Of a DNA stretch of 64,000 bases, positions 57,680 to 64,000 are shown in pieces. The stretch covers positions 1 through 64,000 of the forward strand of contig CADAOF010000011.1 in NCBI GenBank assembly GCA_902789555.1, read 5' to 3'. Origin of the DNA: an uncultured Lachnospiraceae bacterium. GTDB lineage: Bacteria; Bacillota; Clostridia; Lachnospirales; Lachnospiraceae. Each line of letters begins with the position of its first letter. The stretch's first letter is position 1. The notes beneath the pieces are model-generated. The model did not search any database, was not told the DNA's origin, and worked only from the letters and a program-made list of their open reading frames with translations. The translations under genes and the position numbers were made by a program.

Positions 57680-58528
57680 TTATTCCGCGGCCTTCAGGAT
57701 CGCGGGCAGGGCGTCGATGATATCGGAGGCCATCAGGGCGTGCTCACCGAGCTTCGCGGCGGCCTCGTCGCCGGCAAGGCCGTGCAGATACACGCCCAGG
57801 CAGGCGGCATTGTAGGGCTGCATCCCCTGCGCGATGAGGGAAGCGATGATGCCGGAGAGGACGTCGCCGGAGCCGCCGGTCGCCATGCCGGAATTTCCGC
57901 TGTTGTTGATCATGAGGCGGTTCCCGTCGGAAACGGCCGTCCGGTGGCTCTTCAGCACGCAGATGACACCGCGTTCCGCGGCAAAGGAGAGCGACGTTCC
58001 GGGAATGTCCGTCGTCACGGTCTCGACCGGGCAGCCGAGAAGCCGCGCCATTTCCATCGGATGCGGCGTGATGACGGTGCCGAACGGGACTTTGCTCCAG
58101 AGCTCCGGATGCGCGGCGAGCAGATTCAGGCCGTCTGCGTCCAGAACGATGGGCATGGAAGCCGCTTCCAGCGTCCATCTGACGAGGTTCAGGGCATTTT
58201 CGGACTGCCCGAGCCCCGGCCCGAGGACGATCGCCGAAGAGCCTGCAAGCGCATCCTTCAGCCATTCCTCCCCGGCGCCCGTGTCGGGATAGACCTTCAG
58301 AACAGCTTCGGGGAGCTGCGTCTGATAGACCGTGCGGTTCGCTTCGGGACAGACGATGGCAGCAAGGCCGCAGCCCGTGCGGTAAGCCGCCTTTGCGGCA
58401 AGGTACGCCGCGCCGGACATCCCGATGCTCCCGCCGGCCACCGTGACGCGGCCGTACGTGCCCTTGTTCGACTCCTGTGAGCGCTTCGGAAGCGCATTCA
58501 AAAGATAACGGGTGTAGGTCAGTTCCAT
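57680..58528 (-). CDS. nnrD: ADP-dependent (S)-NAD(P)H-hydrate dehydratase
   Basis: 282 residues, GGAGGAG before ATG. Ribokinase-like fold with family motifs: KGTYGRVTVAGGSIGMSGAA at 22-41, VLGPGLGQ, DADGLNLLA, ITPHPMEMARLLG and NSGMATGGSGDVLSGIIA, which holds the catalytic Asp. It removes water from damaged NADHX/NADPHX using ADP. The epimerase partner domain (NnrE) is not fused, unlike many bacterial versions, and no separate nnrE gene is visible here. Co-transcribed with the C39-like gene. Confidence 0.9.
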   Translation of the reverse strand: MELTYTRYLLNALPKRSQESNKGTYGRVTVAGGSIGMSGAAYLAAKAAYRTGCGLAAIVCPEANRTVYQTQLPEAVLKVYPDTGAGEEWLKDALAGSSAIVLGPGLGQSENALNLVRWTLEAASMPIVLDADGLNLLAAHPELWSKVPFGTVITPHPMEMARLLGCPVETVTTDIPGTSLSFAAERGVICVLKSHRTAVSDGNRLMINNSGNSGMATGGSGDVLSGIIASLIAQGMQPYNAACLGVYLHGLAGDEAAAKLGEHALMASDIIDALPAILKAAE

Positions 58529-58565
58529 ATCTGCTCCTCCGGCTTCCCGGCCTCGGAAAATGCGT

Positions 58566-59807
58566 TTATTCTACGGCGCTCATGTAAGCGGCCTGTTCTT
58601 CGCTCAGGCTGTCGATCGTGATCCCCATGGCGGCCAGCTTGACGGTGGCGACGGCCCGGTCGATCTCGTGAGGCACTTGATAGACACCCGGACGCAGATG
58701 GTTGCCGTGCCGCGCCAGGTATTCGAGACTGAGCGCCTGGATGCCGAAGCTCATGTCCATGATCTCGGCAGGGTGGCCGTTGCCGGCGGCGAGGTTTACC
58801 AGCCGTCCGTCGGCCAGCAGGTTCAGAATGCGGCCGTCCGCCATGCGGTAGCCGGTAATGTGCGGCTTGCGCGGCCAGATCTCGATCGCGGCGGCTTCCA
58901 GGTCGCTCTTGTTGATCTCAACGTCGAAATGCCCGGAGTTCGCAAGCAGTGCACCGTCTTTCATCACTTCGAAATGCCGTGCGGTGATGACATCCTTGCA
59001 GCCGGTCAGGGTCACGAAGAGATCGCCGTGCTTCGCGGCTTCGTCCATGGTCATGACAGAAAAGCCGTCCATGGTCGCTTCGATGGCCTTCACGGGGTCG
59101 ATCTCGGTCACGATGACCACGGCGCCCATGCCCTTTGCACGCATTGCAAGGCCCTTGCCGCACCAGCCGTAACCGGCCACGACCACGGTCTTGCCCGCAA
59201 TGATCAGGTTCGTCGGGTTCATGATCCCGTCCAGGGTCGACTGGCCGGTGCCGTAGCGGTTGTCAAACAGATGCTTGCAGTCCGCATCATTGACATCGAT
59301 CATCGGGAAGTTCAGCAGGCCTGCGGCTTCGCGGGTCTTCAGGCGGTGGATCCCGGTCGTCGTTTCCTCGCAGCCGCCGATGAGGTTCTTCGCGTATTCG
59401 CGGCACTCCCCGTGAAGCAGATGCACGAGATCGCCGCCGTCGTCGATGATGAGGTCCGGGCAGGCGGCCAGGGCATTTTTCAGGAGGACGGTGTATTCCT
59501 CTTCCGTAACTCCGTGGCGGGCATGGACTTCCACGCCGCTTTCCGCGAGAGCTGCCGCCACGTCATCCTGGGTGGAGAGCGGGTTGCAGCCGGTCGAGAT
59601 GACCCGCGCGCCGCCGGCAGCGAGCACCTGTGCGAGGTACGCAGTCTTGGCTTCGAGGTGGATCGAGGTGGTGATGGTCATACCAGCAAAGGGCTTTTCT
59701 TTTTCAAAGCGTGCGCGGACGGCATTCAGGATGGGCATGTAGCTTCTGACCCAGGCGATCTTATCGCGGCCGGACGGCGCGAGAGCCATATCTTTGACTT
59801 CGTTCAT
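58566..59807 (-). CDS. ahcY: S-adenosylhomocysteine hydrolase
   Basis: 413 residues, about the length of archaeal/Clostridial types without the C-terminal insertion of eukaryotic enzymes. Motifs: TITTSIHLEAKTAYLAQVLA, DDGGDLVHLLHGE, FDNRYGTGQSTLDGIM (NRYGTGQS), NAD-binding VVVAGYGWCGKGLAMRAKGM, and GHFDVEI. It splits SAH to adenosine and homocysteine with bound NAD+. It lies between nnrD and a PLP dehydratase; no methionine-cycle genes adjoin and no SAH riboswitch is evident upstream. Confidence 0.95.
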   Translation of the reverse strand: MNEVKDMALAPSGRDKIAWVRSYMPILNAVRARFEKEKPFAGMTITTSIHLEAKTAYLAQVLAAGGARVISTGCNPLSTQDDVAAALAESGVEVHARHGVTEEEYTVLLKNALAACPDLIIDDGGDLVHLLHGECREYAKNLIGGCEETTTGIHRLKTREAAGLLNFPMIDVNDADCKHLFDNRYGTGQSTLDGIMNPTNLIIAGKTVVVAGYGWCGKGLAMRAKGMGAVVIVTEIDPVKAIEATMDGFSVMTMDEAAKHGDLFVTLTGCKDVITARHFEVMKDGALLANSGHFDVEINKSDLEAAAIEIWPRKPHITGYRMADGRILNLLADGRLVNLAAGNGHPAEIMDMSFGIQALSLEYLARHGNHLRPGVYQVPHEIDRAVATVKLAAMGITIDSLSEEQAAYMSAVE

Positions 59808-59839
59808 CTTTTTCTTCCCTATAATATGTTTTCAGAGGT

Positions 59840-60796
59840 TTATTGGACGCTCTTCAGCCGGTCGAGCTGTTCCGGACCGATGCTTCCGCCGGAAATGACA
59901 AAGCAGACGTTTTCGTCCGGGCGGACGGGGATCTTTCCCTCGAGTACGCCCCCGAGGCCGATCGCAGAGGAGAATTCCGCAAGGAGCTTGCCTTCAAAGA
60001 GAAGGCGTTTATGCGCCCTCAGCATGGATTCGTCCGTGACCGCAGCAACACCGTCGACATTCCGCGCCACGTAAGGGAAGCAGACGTCACCGGGCATGTT
60101 CGCGACCAAAGCGTCAGCAAACGATTTTTCGACTGTGATCCGCGTCGGCTTTCCTTCCTTCAGCGAGACCGAGTAGCGCGGGGCGGCAGCGGGTTCGGCG
60201 CCCCAGACGGCAACGTCCGGACGAAGCGCCTTCACGGCCGCAGCGATCCCGCCGATGAGGCCGCCTCCGCTCACGGGAACGACGATCTTTTCGATCGACG
60301 GTTCCTGTTCGAGAACCTCAAGCCCGACCGTCCCCTGGCCGGCCATGATCTCTTCATTATTATACGGCGGGACGATGACGGCACCCTTTTCCTTTGCGAT
60401 GCGGGCAGCTACGTCAAAACGTTCCGCAAGGCCGCAGCGCACGACTTCCGCACCGAGAGCGAGAATGTTGTCTACCTTGAGCTGCGGGGCGGTGTCGGGG
60501 ATCACGATGGTCGCCGGGATCCCGAGCGTTTTCGCGGCATAGGCAAGGCCGCGGCCGTGATTGCCGGAAGAAGCAGCGACGACACCGGCGGCGAGTTCTT
60601 CCGGGGAAAGCTGCAGGACCTTGTTGAAGGCGCCGCGCAGCTTGAAGGCACCGGTGATCTGCATGCATTCGGCCTTGGCAAAGACCCGGCAGCCGAAGAC
60701 CGGATCCAGGGCGGAAAGCCGCAGCAGCGGCGTTTTGATGACGTAGGGGGCGATCCGTTCCCTTGCGGCAAGGATCTTTTCAAGGGTGAGCGCCAT
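59840..60796 (-). CDS. PLP-dependent threonine/serine dehydratase (fold type II)
   Basis: 318 residues, AAGGAG before ATG. The PLP-binding Lys is in FKLRGAFNKVLQ (ITGAFKLRGA), followed by the SSGNHGRGLAYAAK loop and the phosphate-binding SGGGLIGG. No C-terminal ACT/regulatory domain, so it is a catabolic (TdcB-like) threonine deaminase or a serine racemase/dehydratase type; these cannot be told apart here. It makes 2-oxobutyrate or pyruvate plus ammonia. Own promoter at 60826-60854. Confidence 0.85.
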   Translation of the reverse strand: MALTLEKILAARERIAPYVIKTPLLRLSALDPVFGCRVFAKAECMQITGAFKLRGAFNKVLQLSPEELAAGVVAASSGNHGRGLAYAAKTLGIPATIVIPDTAPQLKVDNILALGAEVVRCGLAERFDVAARIAKEKGAVIVPPYNNEEIMAGQGTVGLEVLEQEPSIEKIVVPVSGGGLIGGIAAAVKALRPDVAVWGAEPAAAPRYSVSLKEGKPTRITVEKSFADALVANMPGDVCFPYVARNVDGVAAVTDESMLRAHKRLLFEGKLLAEFSSAIGLGGVLEGKIPVRPDENVCFVISGGSIGPEQLDRLKSVQ

Positions 60797-60825
60797 GGTT
60801 TTTCTCCTTATATAAAACTGTGACC

Positions 60826-60854
60826 ATTATAGCATAGATTTGCTCGCTTGCGAA
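60826..60854 (-). promoter_or_regulatory. promoter of PLP dehydratase gene
   Basis: Minus strand TTCGCA, 17-base spacer ending CTATGC, TATAAT; 30 bp before the ATG. Confidence 0.7.
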
Positions 60855-61002
60855 CCATCTCTTCATTTGATATACAGGTTTGCGGCCGGCAGGGGGATCA
60901 TCCTGCAAGCCGCAGGAGTTTCTCTTGCGCAGGCGGCGGAAATAGGCTACAATCATTCTTACCCGCCTTTTTCGGGCAGGACTTTTTCGGCAGGAGGCAA
61001 CG

Positions 61003-61449
61003 ATGCAGATCATGAACAATTATCTTACCCTCTCGATTCTCGGGGATGTTTTCGGCTGGATCGGGGCCGTGGTGATCGTGATATTTCTTTTCGGTCTCGT
61101 CATGGTACTCGCCCGCAGGGATAAGCGCCACCGCGACGAAAGCGCGTCCGCCGGCATTCAGAAGGCCGCGGGAATGAATACGCAGCAGACCTTTGAGATG
61201 AACACCGAAGAATTGGACCTTGACGCGCTCTGCAATCAGCCGGGCATCCGCGCGATCATGAACGACAGTGAGCGCGCGATCCTGAAAGCCTATGCCGGCG
61301 GCGAGACCGAGAGCGAGCTTGCGGGGCGGCTCCTGATTCCCCGCAGCGAGGCAATGAGCCAGATCTCGGAACTCTTTGCCCGTCTGGAAGTGAACAACCG
61401 CGCGGAGCTTCTCAGAAAACTGCAGGAGATGCTTCGCGAAGAGGAGTAG
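61003..61449 (+). CDS. membrane-tethered LuxR-type helix-turn-helix protein
   Basis: 148 residues, AGGAGG before ATG. One N-terminal membrane helix (~10-38; DVFGWIGAVVIVIFLFGLVM), a polar linker, and a C-terminal LuxR-like helix-turn-helix (~88-140; ERAILKAYAGGETESELAGR, then SQISELFARLEVNNRAELL). No receiver or sensor domain. It heads the DUF1538/PII operon, with only 1 bp before the next start. Likely a local regulator of this operon. GCTACAAT near 60948 may be its -10 box. Confidence 0.65.
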   Translation: MQIMNNYLTLSILGDVFGWIGAVVIVIFLFGLVMVLARRDKRHRDESASAGIQKAAGMNTQQTFEMNTEELDLDALCNQPGIRAIMNDSERAILKAYAGGETESELAGRLLIPRSEAMSQISELFARLEVNNRAELLRKLQEMLREEE

Positions 61450-61450
61450 G

Positions 61451-62977
61451 ATGTATCAGACAAAACTGGCTGAAAAACTGAAGGAGGCACTGAGCGCGGT
61501 GGTGCCGATCGCCCTGATCGTGCTGGTACTGTCGCTGACGCTCGTATCGGTGCCCAGCGGAACGCTTCTGACCTTTATGTTCGGAAGCATGATGCTGATC
61601 GTCGGCATGATGTTCTTTACGCTGGGGGCGGAACTGTCCATGCAGCCCATGGGCAGCCGCATCGGGGCGACGCTTACCAAAACGCGGAAACTGCCGCTGA
61701 TCCTGGTCATAGGCTTCGTGCTCGGCGCGCTGATCACCGTGTCGGAGCCGGATCTGCAGGTGCTGGCCGGCCAGGTGCAGTCCATCCCCAACATGACACT
61801 GATCCTCTCGGTCGGCATCGGCGTGGGCATTTTTCTGATGATAGCAATCCTTCGGATCCTGCTGCAGGTGCGGCTTTCCTGGCTGCTGATCGGCCTTTAC
61901 GCCGTCGTTTTCGTGCTGGCGTTTCTGGCGCCGGAAGATTTCCTGGCGGTGGCGTTTGACGCCGGCGGTGTGACGACCGGCCCCATGACGGTACCGTTCA
62001 TCATGAGCTTCGGCCTCGGCATTGCCGCGATCCGCAGCGACCAGGCAGCCTCGGACGACTCCATGGGACTGATCGCACTATGCTCCGTCGGCCCCATCCT
62101 GACTGTTCTGATCCTGAGCCTGATCTATGAGCCGGAAAGCGCAGTCTACGCGGTCACGCAGGTCCCGGACGTTTCCGAATCGCTGGGGCTCGGCCGGATG
62201 TTCCTGAACGGAGTCCCTGTATATATTGAAGAGATCGCGAAAGCGCTGCTGCCGATCGTTCTGGTCTTCGCGGCGTATCAGGTCCTTTTTGTCAGGCACG
62301 GCAAACAGTCGCTGACCAAAGTCGCGGTCGGACTGCTTTATACCTATATCGGTCTGGTCCTGTTCCTGACCGGAGCAGGCGTGGGCTTCATGCCGGCGGG
62401 ATTCTTTCTCGGCAGAGCCCTGGCCTCGTTCAGGGTCCCGGCGGTCATCGTACCCATCGGCATGTTGATCGGCTATTTCATCGTCAGGGCTGAACCGGCG
62501 GTCTACGTGCTGAAAAAACAGGTCGAAGAGATCACTTCCGGCGCCGTATCCGGGGAGATGCTCGGTGCGAGCCTGAGCTTCGGCGTGGCGGTCTCCATCG
62601 GGATCTCCATGGTCCGCGTGCTGACCGGCCTGAATATCCTGTATTTTCTGATCCCGGGCTACGGACTGGCGCTGGTCCTGTCCTTCTTTGTCCCGAAGAT
62701 CTTCACGGCGATCGCCTTTGACTCCGGCGGCGTCGCGTCCGGTCCCATGACGGCGGCCTTCCTGCTGCCCTTTGCCATGGGCGCCTGTTCGACGGCCGGC
62801 GGAAACGTCGTTACCGACGCATTCGGCGTGGTGGCCATGGTGGCCATGACCCCGCTGATCACCATCCAGCTGCTGGGACTGGTCTATCAGGCCCGTAAAC
62901 GCCGGCAGAAGCCGGATGCTGCGGTGTCGGGCGATCTGTTTGCCGAGCTTGACGACAATGCGATCATAGAATTGTAG
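61451..62977 (+). CDS. DUF1538 membrane protein (PII-associated transporter family)
   Basis: 508 residues, about 12-14 membrane helices. The sequence is an internal duplication: AFDAGGVTTGPMTVPFIMSF (~165) and AFDSGGVASGPMTAAFLLPF (~420) are the matching signature loops, with FFTLGAELSMQPMGSRIG in the first half. DUF1538 proteins are thought to be transporters and are often encoded beside PII proteins, as here. The substrate is unknown. Genes are tightly spaced on both sides (1 bp and 8 bp). Confidence 0.85.
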   Translation: MYQTKLAEKLKEALSAVVPIALIVLVLSLTLVSVPSGTLLTFMFGSMMLIVGMMFFTLGAELSMQPMGSRIGATLTKTRKLPLILVIGFVLGALITVSEPDLQVLAGQVQSIPNMTLILSVGIGVGIFLMIAILRILLQVRLSWLLIGLYAVVFVLAFLAPEDFLAVAFDAGGVTTGPMTVPFIMSFGLGIAAIRSDQAASDDSMGLIALCSVGPILTVLILSLIYEPESAVYAVTQVPDVSESLGLGRMFLNGVPVYIEEIAKALLPIVLVFAAYQVLFVRHGKQSLTKVAVGLLYTYIGLVLFLTGAGVGFMPAGFFLGRALASFRVPAVIVPIGMLIGYFIVRAEPAVYVLKKQVEEITSGAVSGEMLGASLSFGVAVSIGISMVRVLTGLNILYFLIPGYGLALVLSFFVPKIFTAIAFDSGGVASGPMTAAFLLPFAMGACSTAGGNVVTDAFGVVAMVAMTPLITIQLLGLVYQARKRRQKPDAAVSGDLFAELDDNAIIEL

Positions 62978-62985
62978 GTGACGGA

Positions 62986-63735
62986 ATGAACGATCTGAGC
63001 ATGATGGTCACGGTGATCGGCCGCGCGAAGCTGCCGTCGCTTCTGACGGTACTGAAAAACAATAAAGTCGAGGTGAATCTGATCGCACTCGGCCGCGGAA
63101 CGGCCGGCGACGAGGTCATGGACGTACTCGGCATCGAAAATGCCGAGAAAGCAGTTTGCTGTTCGATCGTGACGAAAAACACCTGGAAGACGGTCAGGAA
63201 AGATTTGCAGCAAAGGCTGCAGATCGACGCTCCCGGGGTCGGGATCGCCTTTAAGATCCCGCTCAGCAGTATCGGCGGCAAGCGGGAACTGATGTTCCTG
63301 ACACAGGATCAGGACTTTGTCCGCGGGGAGGAAGAAAGCATGAAGAATACGGAGCGCGAGCTTCTGCTGGTGATCAGCAACGAAGGATATAACGATCTGG
63401 TCATGGATGCGGCAAGGGATGCCGGCGCACGAGGGGGCACGATCATTCATGCCCGCGGTACCGGCATGCACCAGGCGGAACGCTTTTTCGGCGTCTCACT
63501 GGCGTCTGAAAAGGATATCCTCTTCATCGTTGCGCGCACCGCGGAGAAAAATAAGATCATGCAGGCGATCATGGAGAAGGCCGGCGTGAACACGCCCGCG
63601 CAGTCGATCGTCTTTTCGCTGCCCGTGACCGACACGGCAGGGCTGACTCTGGTAGACGCCTATGCGAAAGAAGAGGCGGAACAGGCCGAAGAGGACGCGG
63701 AAAAGACCGAAAAGACCGAGACTCCGGCAACGTAA
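62986..63735 (+). CDS. tandem PII-like signalling protein
   Basis: 249 residues with two PII-like domains: the first (~5-110) has a T-loop-like GRGTAGDEVMDVLGIENAEK, the second (~122-225) reads LLLVISNEGYNDLVMDAARD and IHARGTGMHQAERFFGVSLA. GlnB/GlnK-like proteins bind ATP/ADP or 2-oxoglutarate and gate transporters. The Tyr uridylylation site of GlnB is not obvious. A Glu/Lys-rich tail (EEAEQAEEDAEKTEKTE) ends the protein. Last gene of the operon; probably gates the DUF1538 protein. Confidence 0.8.
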   Translation: MNDLSMMVTVIGRAKLPSLLTVLKNNKVEVNLIALGRGTAGDEVMDVLGIENAEKAVCCSIVTKNTWKTVRKDLQQRLQIDAPGVGIAFKIPLSSIGGKRELMFLTQDQDFVRGEEESMKNTERELLLVISNEGYNDLVMDAARDAGARGGTIIHARGTGMHQAERFFGVSLASEKDILFIVARTAEKNKIMQAIMEKAGVNTPAQSIVFSLPVTDTAGLTLVDAYAKEEAEQAEEDAEKTEKTETPAT

Positions 63736-63795
63736 GGACGCAAAAAAACGGTCGGGACCACTACATCTTGTGGCCTCTCCGGAGCCCCTCCACAA

Positions 63796-63830
63796 CGCAA
63801 AAAAACTTTTAAAAAAAGTGAAAAAAGTTG
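63796..63830 (+). promoter_or_regulatory. UP-element-like A/T tract of rRNA promoter
   Basis: A run rich in A-tracts (CGCAAAAAAACTTTTAAAAA and onward) directly upstream of the -35 box, as expected for an RNA polymerase alpha-subunit contact site. Confidence 0.65.
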
Positions 63831-63859
63831 TTGACAAGTTAAGGGGAACGTGGTAGATT
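63831..63859 (+). promoter_or_regulatory. rRNA operon promoter
   Basis: Perfect -35 TTGACA (63831-63836), 17-base spacer, -10 TAGATT (63854-63859), with an extended TG before the -10 box. It drives the leader that runs to the window edge. Confidence 0.8.
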
Positions 63860-63866
63860 ACTCAAT

Positions 63867-64000
63867 GCGCCTCGAAAAAAGGCACCGCACCTTGACAATT
63901 AAATGATGCAATCCAACCCTGAAGATTCTTATTTCCGAGCCGCTTTGAGCGGCGAGGAAGAAAATTCAAGGAACGAAAAAACGACCTAATACAAAGGTAA
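63867..64000 (+). ncRNA. rRNA operon leader (5' partial of pre-16S transcript)
   Basis: The sequence ACCTTGACAATTAAATGATG (about 63889-63908) is typical of Clostridial rRNA leaders, and a hairpin (TTTCCGAGCCGC / GCGGCGAGGAA) lies at 63931-63959. The mature 16S gene is not reached within the window. No ORF with a start is visible here. Confidence 0.65.

Noticed and set aside
1-64000. CRISPR array
   Set aside because: No regularly spaced repeats with unique spacers were seen; the tandem repeats present are in coding stalks or are pairs only.

Overview
The window is a 64 kb piece of chromosome from an anaerobic Bacillota bacterium of the class Clostridia; the genus cannot be told from the sequence. 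Evidence: strong AGGAGG-type ribosome binding sites, extended -10 promoters, several families typical of Clostridia (BlaI/BlaR1, a CD1871A-type CXXC peptide, YwaF-like protein, MazEF), and oxygen-sensitive enzymes (2-hydroxyacyl-CoA dehydratases, a flavin/Fe-S enoate reductase, ferredoxin-type proteins). Most of the window is G+C-rich. The first 7 kb and, less strongly, 45.5-50.7 kb are visibly A+T-richer.

Region by region. 1-7.1 kb is the right end of what looks like an integrated element. It carries the end of an Rhs-type toxin gene with a candidate immunity gene, an AlbA-domain regulator/ATPase flanked by palindromes, a wrecked type I restriction specificity gene and a large SIR2-domain defence protein. 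It stops at a 22-bp tRNA-Ser 3'-end sequence followed by a tRNA-style terminator. 7.4-9.2 kb holds an HTH/nuclease-fold protein and two decayed genes. 9.2-16.9 kb is housekeeping and surface functions (two Nudix enzymes in the wider region, MsrA, lysoplasmalogenase-like protein, lipid kinase, Pro/Thr-rich surface protein, acyltransferase-like protein, PhzF).

16.9-20.3 kb (minus strand) and 25.0-33.6 kb (plus strand) are two paralogous 2-hydroxyacyl-CoA dehydratase loci. Each encodes a normal-sized ~400-residue subunit, an unusually long 583-594-residue subunit and a tiny one-helix membrane protein. The second locus also has the ATP-driven activator, a CooC-type ATPase, an acetyl-CoA-synthase-like (A2-domain) protein with three clustered cysteines, a His-rich CooJ-like protein, a CooT-type nickel protein and an FldZ-type enoate reductase. 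Nickel-maturation genes beside a radical dehydratase are the most unusual thing in the window. A KdpD/E-like two-component pair with a Nudix gene, a small-protein gene and a sigma/anti-sigma pair lie between the two loci.

33.9-39.7 kb has two paralogous membrane-anchored XRE regulators, a structured repeat-rich intergenic region, a pseudouridine synthase and a MazEF pair. 39.8-45.3 kb encodes a YfcC transporter, a VTT-PlsC-zinc-ribbon fusion and an extracytoplasmic redox module (TlpA-like lipoprotein, CXXC peptide, NapH-like ferredoxin). 45.5-50.7 kb has a truncated response regulator, a lipoprotein and two ABC ATPase-permease fusions. 50.8-56.9 kb has thioredoxin, a BlaI/BlaR1-like system with its operator, and a second sigma/anti-sigma pair. 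57-60.8 kb encodes a C39-like protease, NnrD, S-adenosylhomocysteine hydrolase and a PLP dehydratase. 61-63.7 kb is a HTH/DUF1538/tandem-PII operon, and the window ends in the promoter and leader of an rRNA operon whose 16S gene lies just outside.
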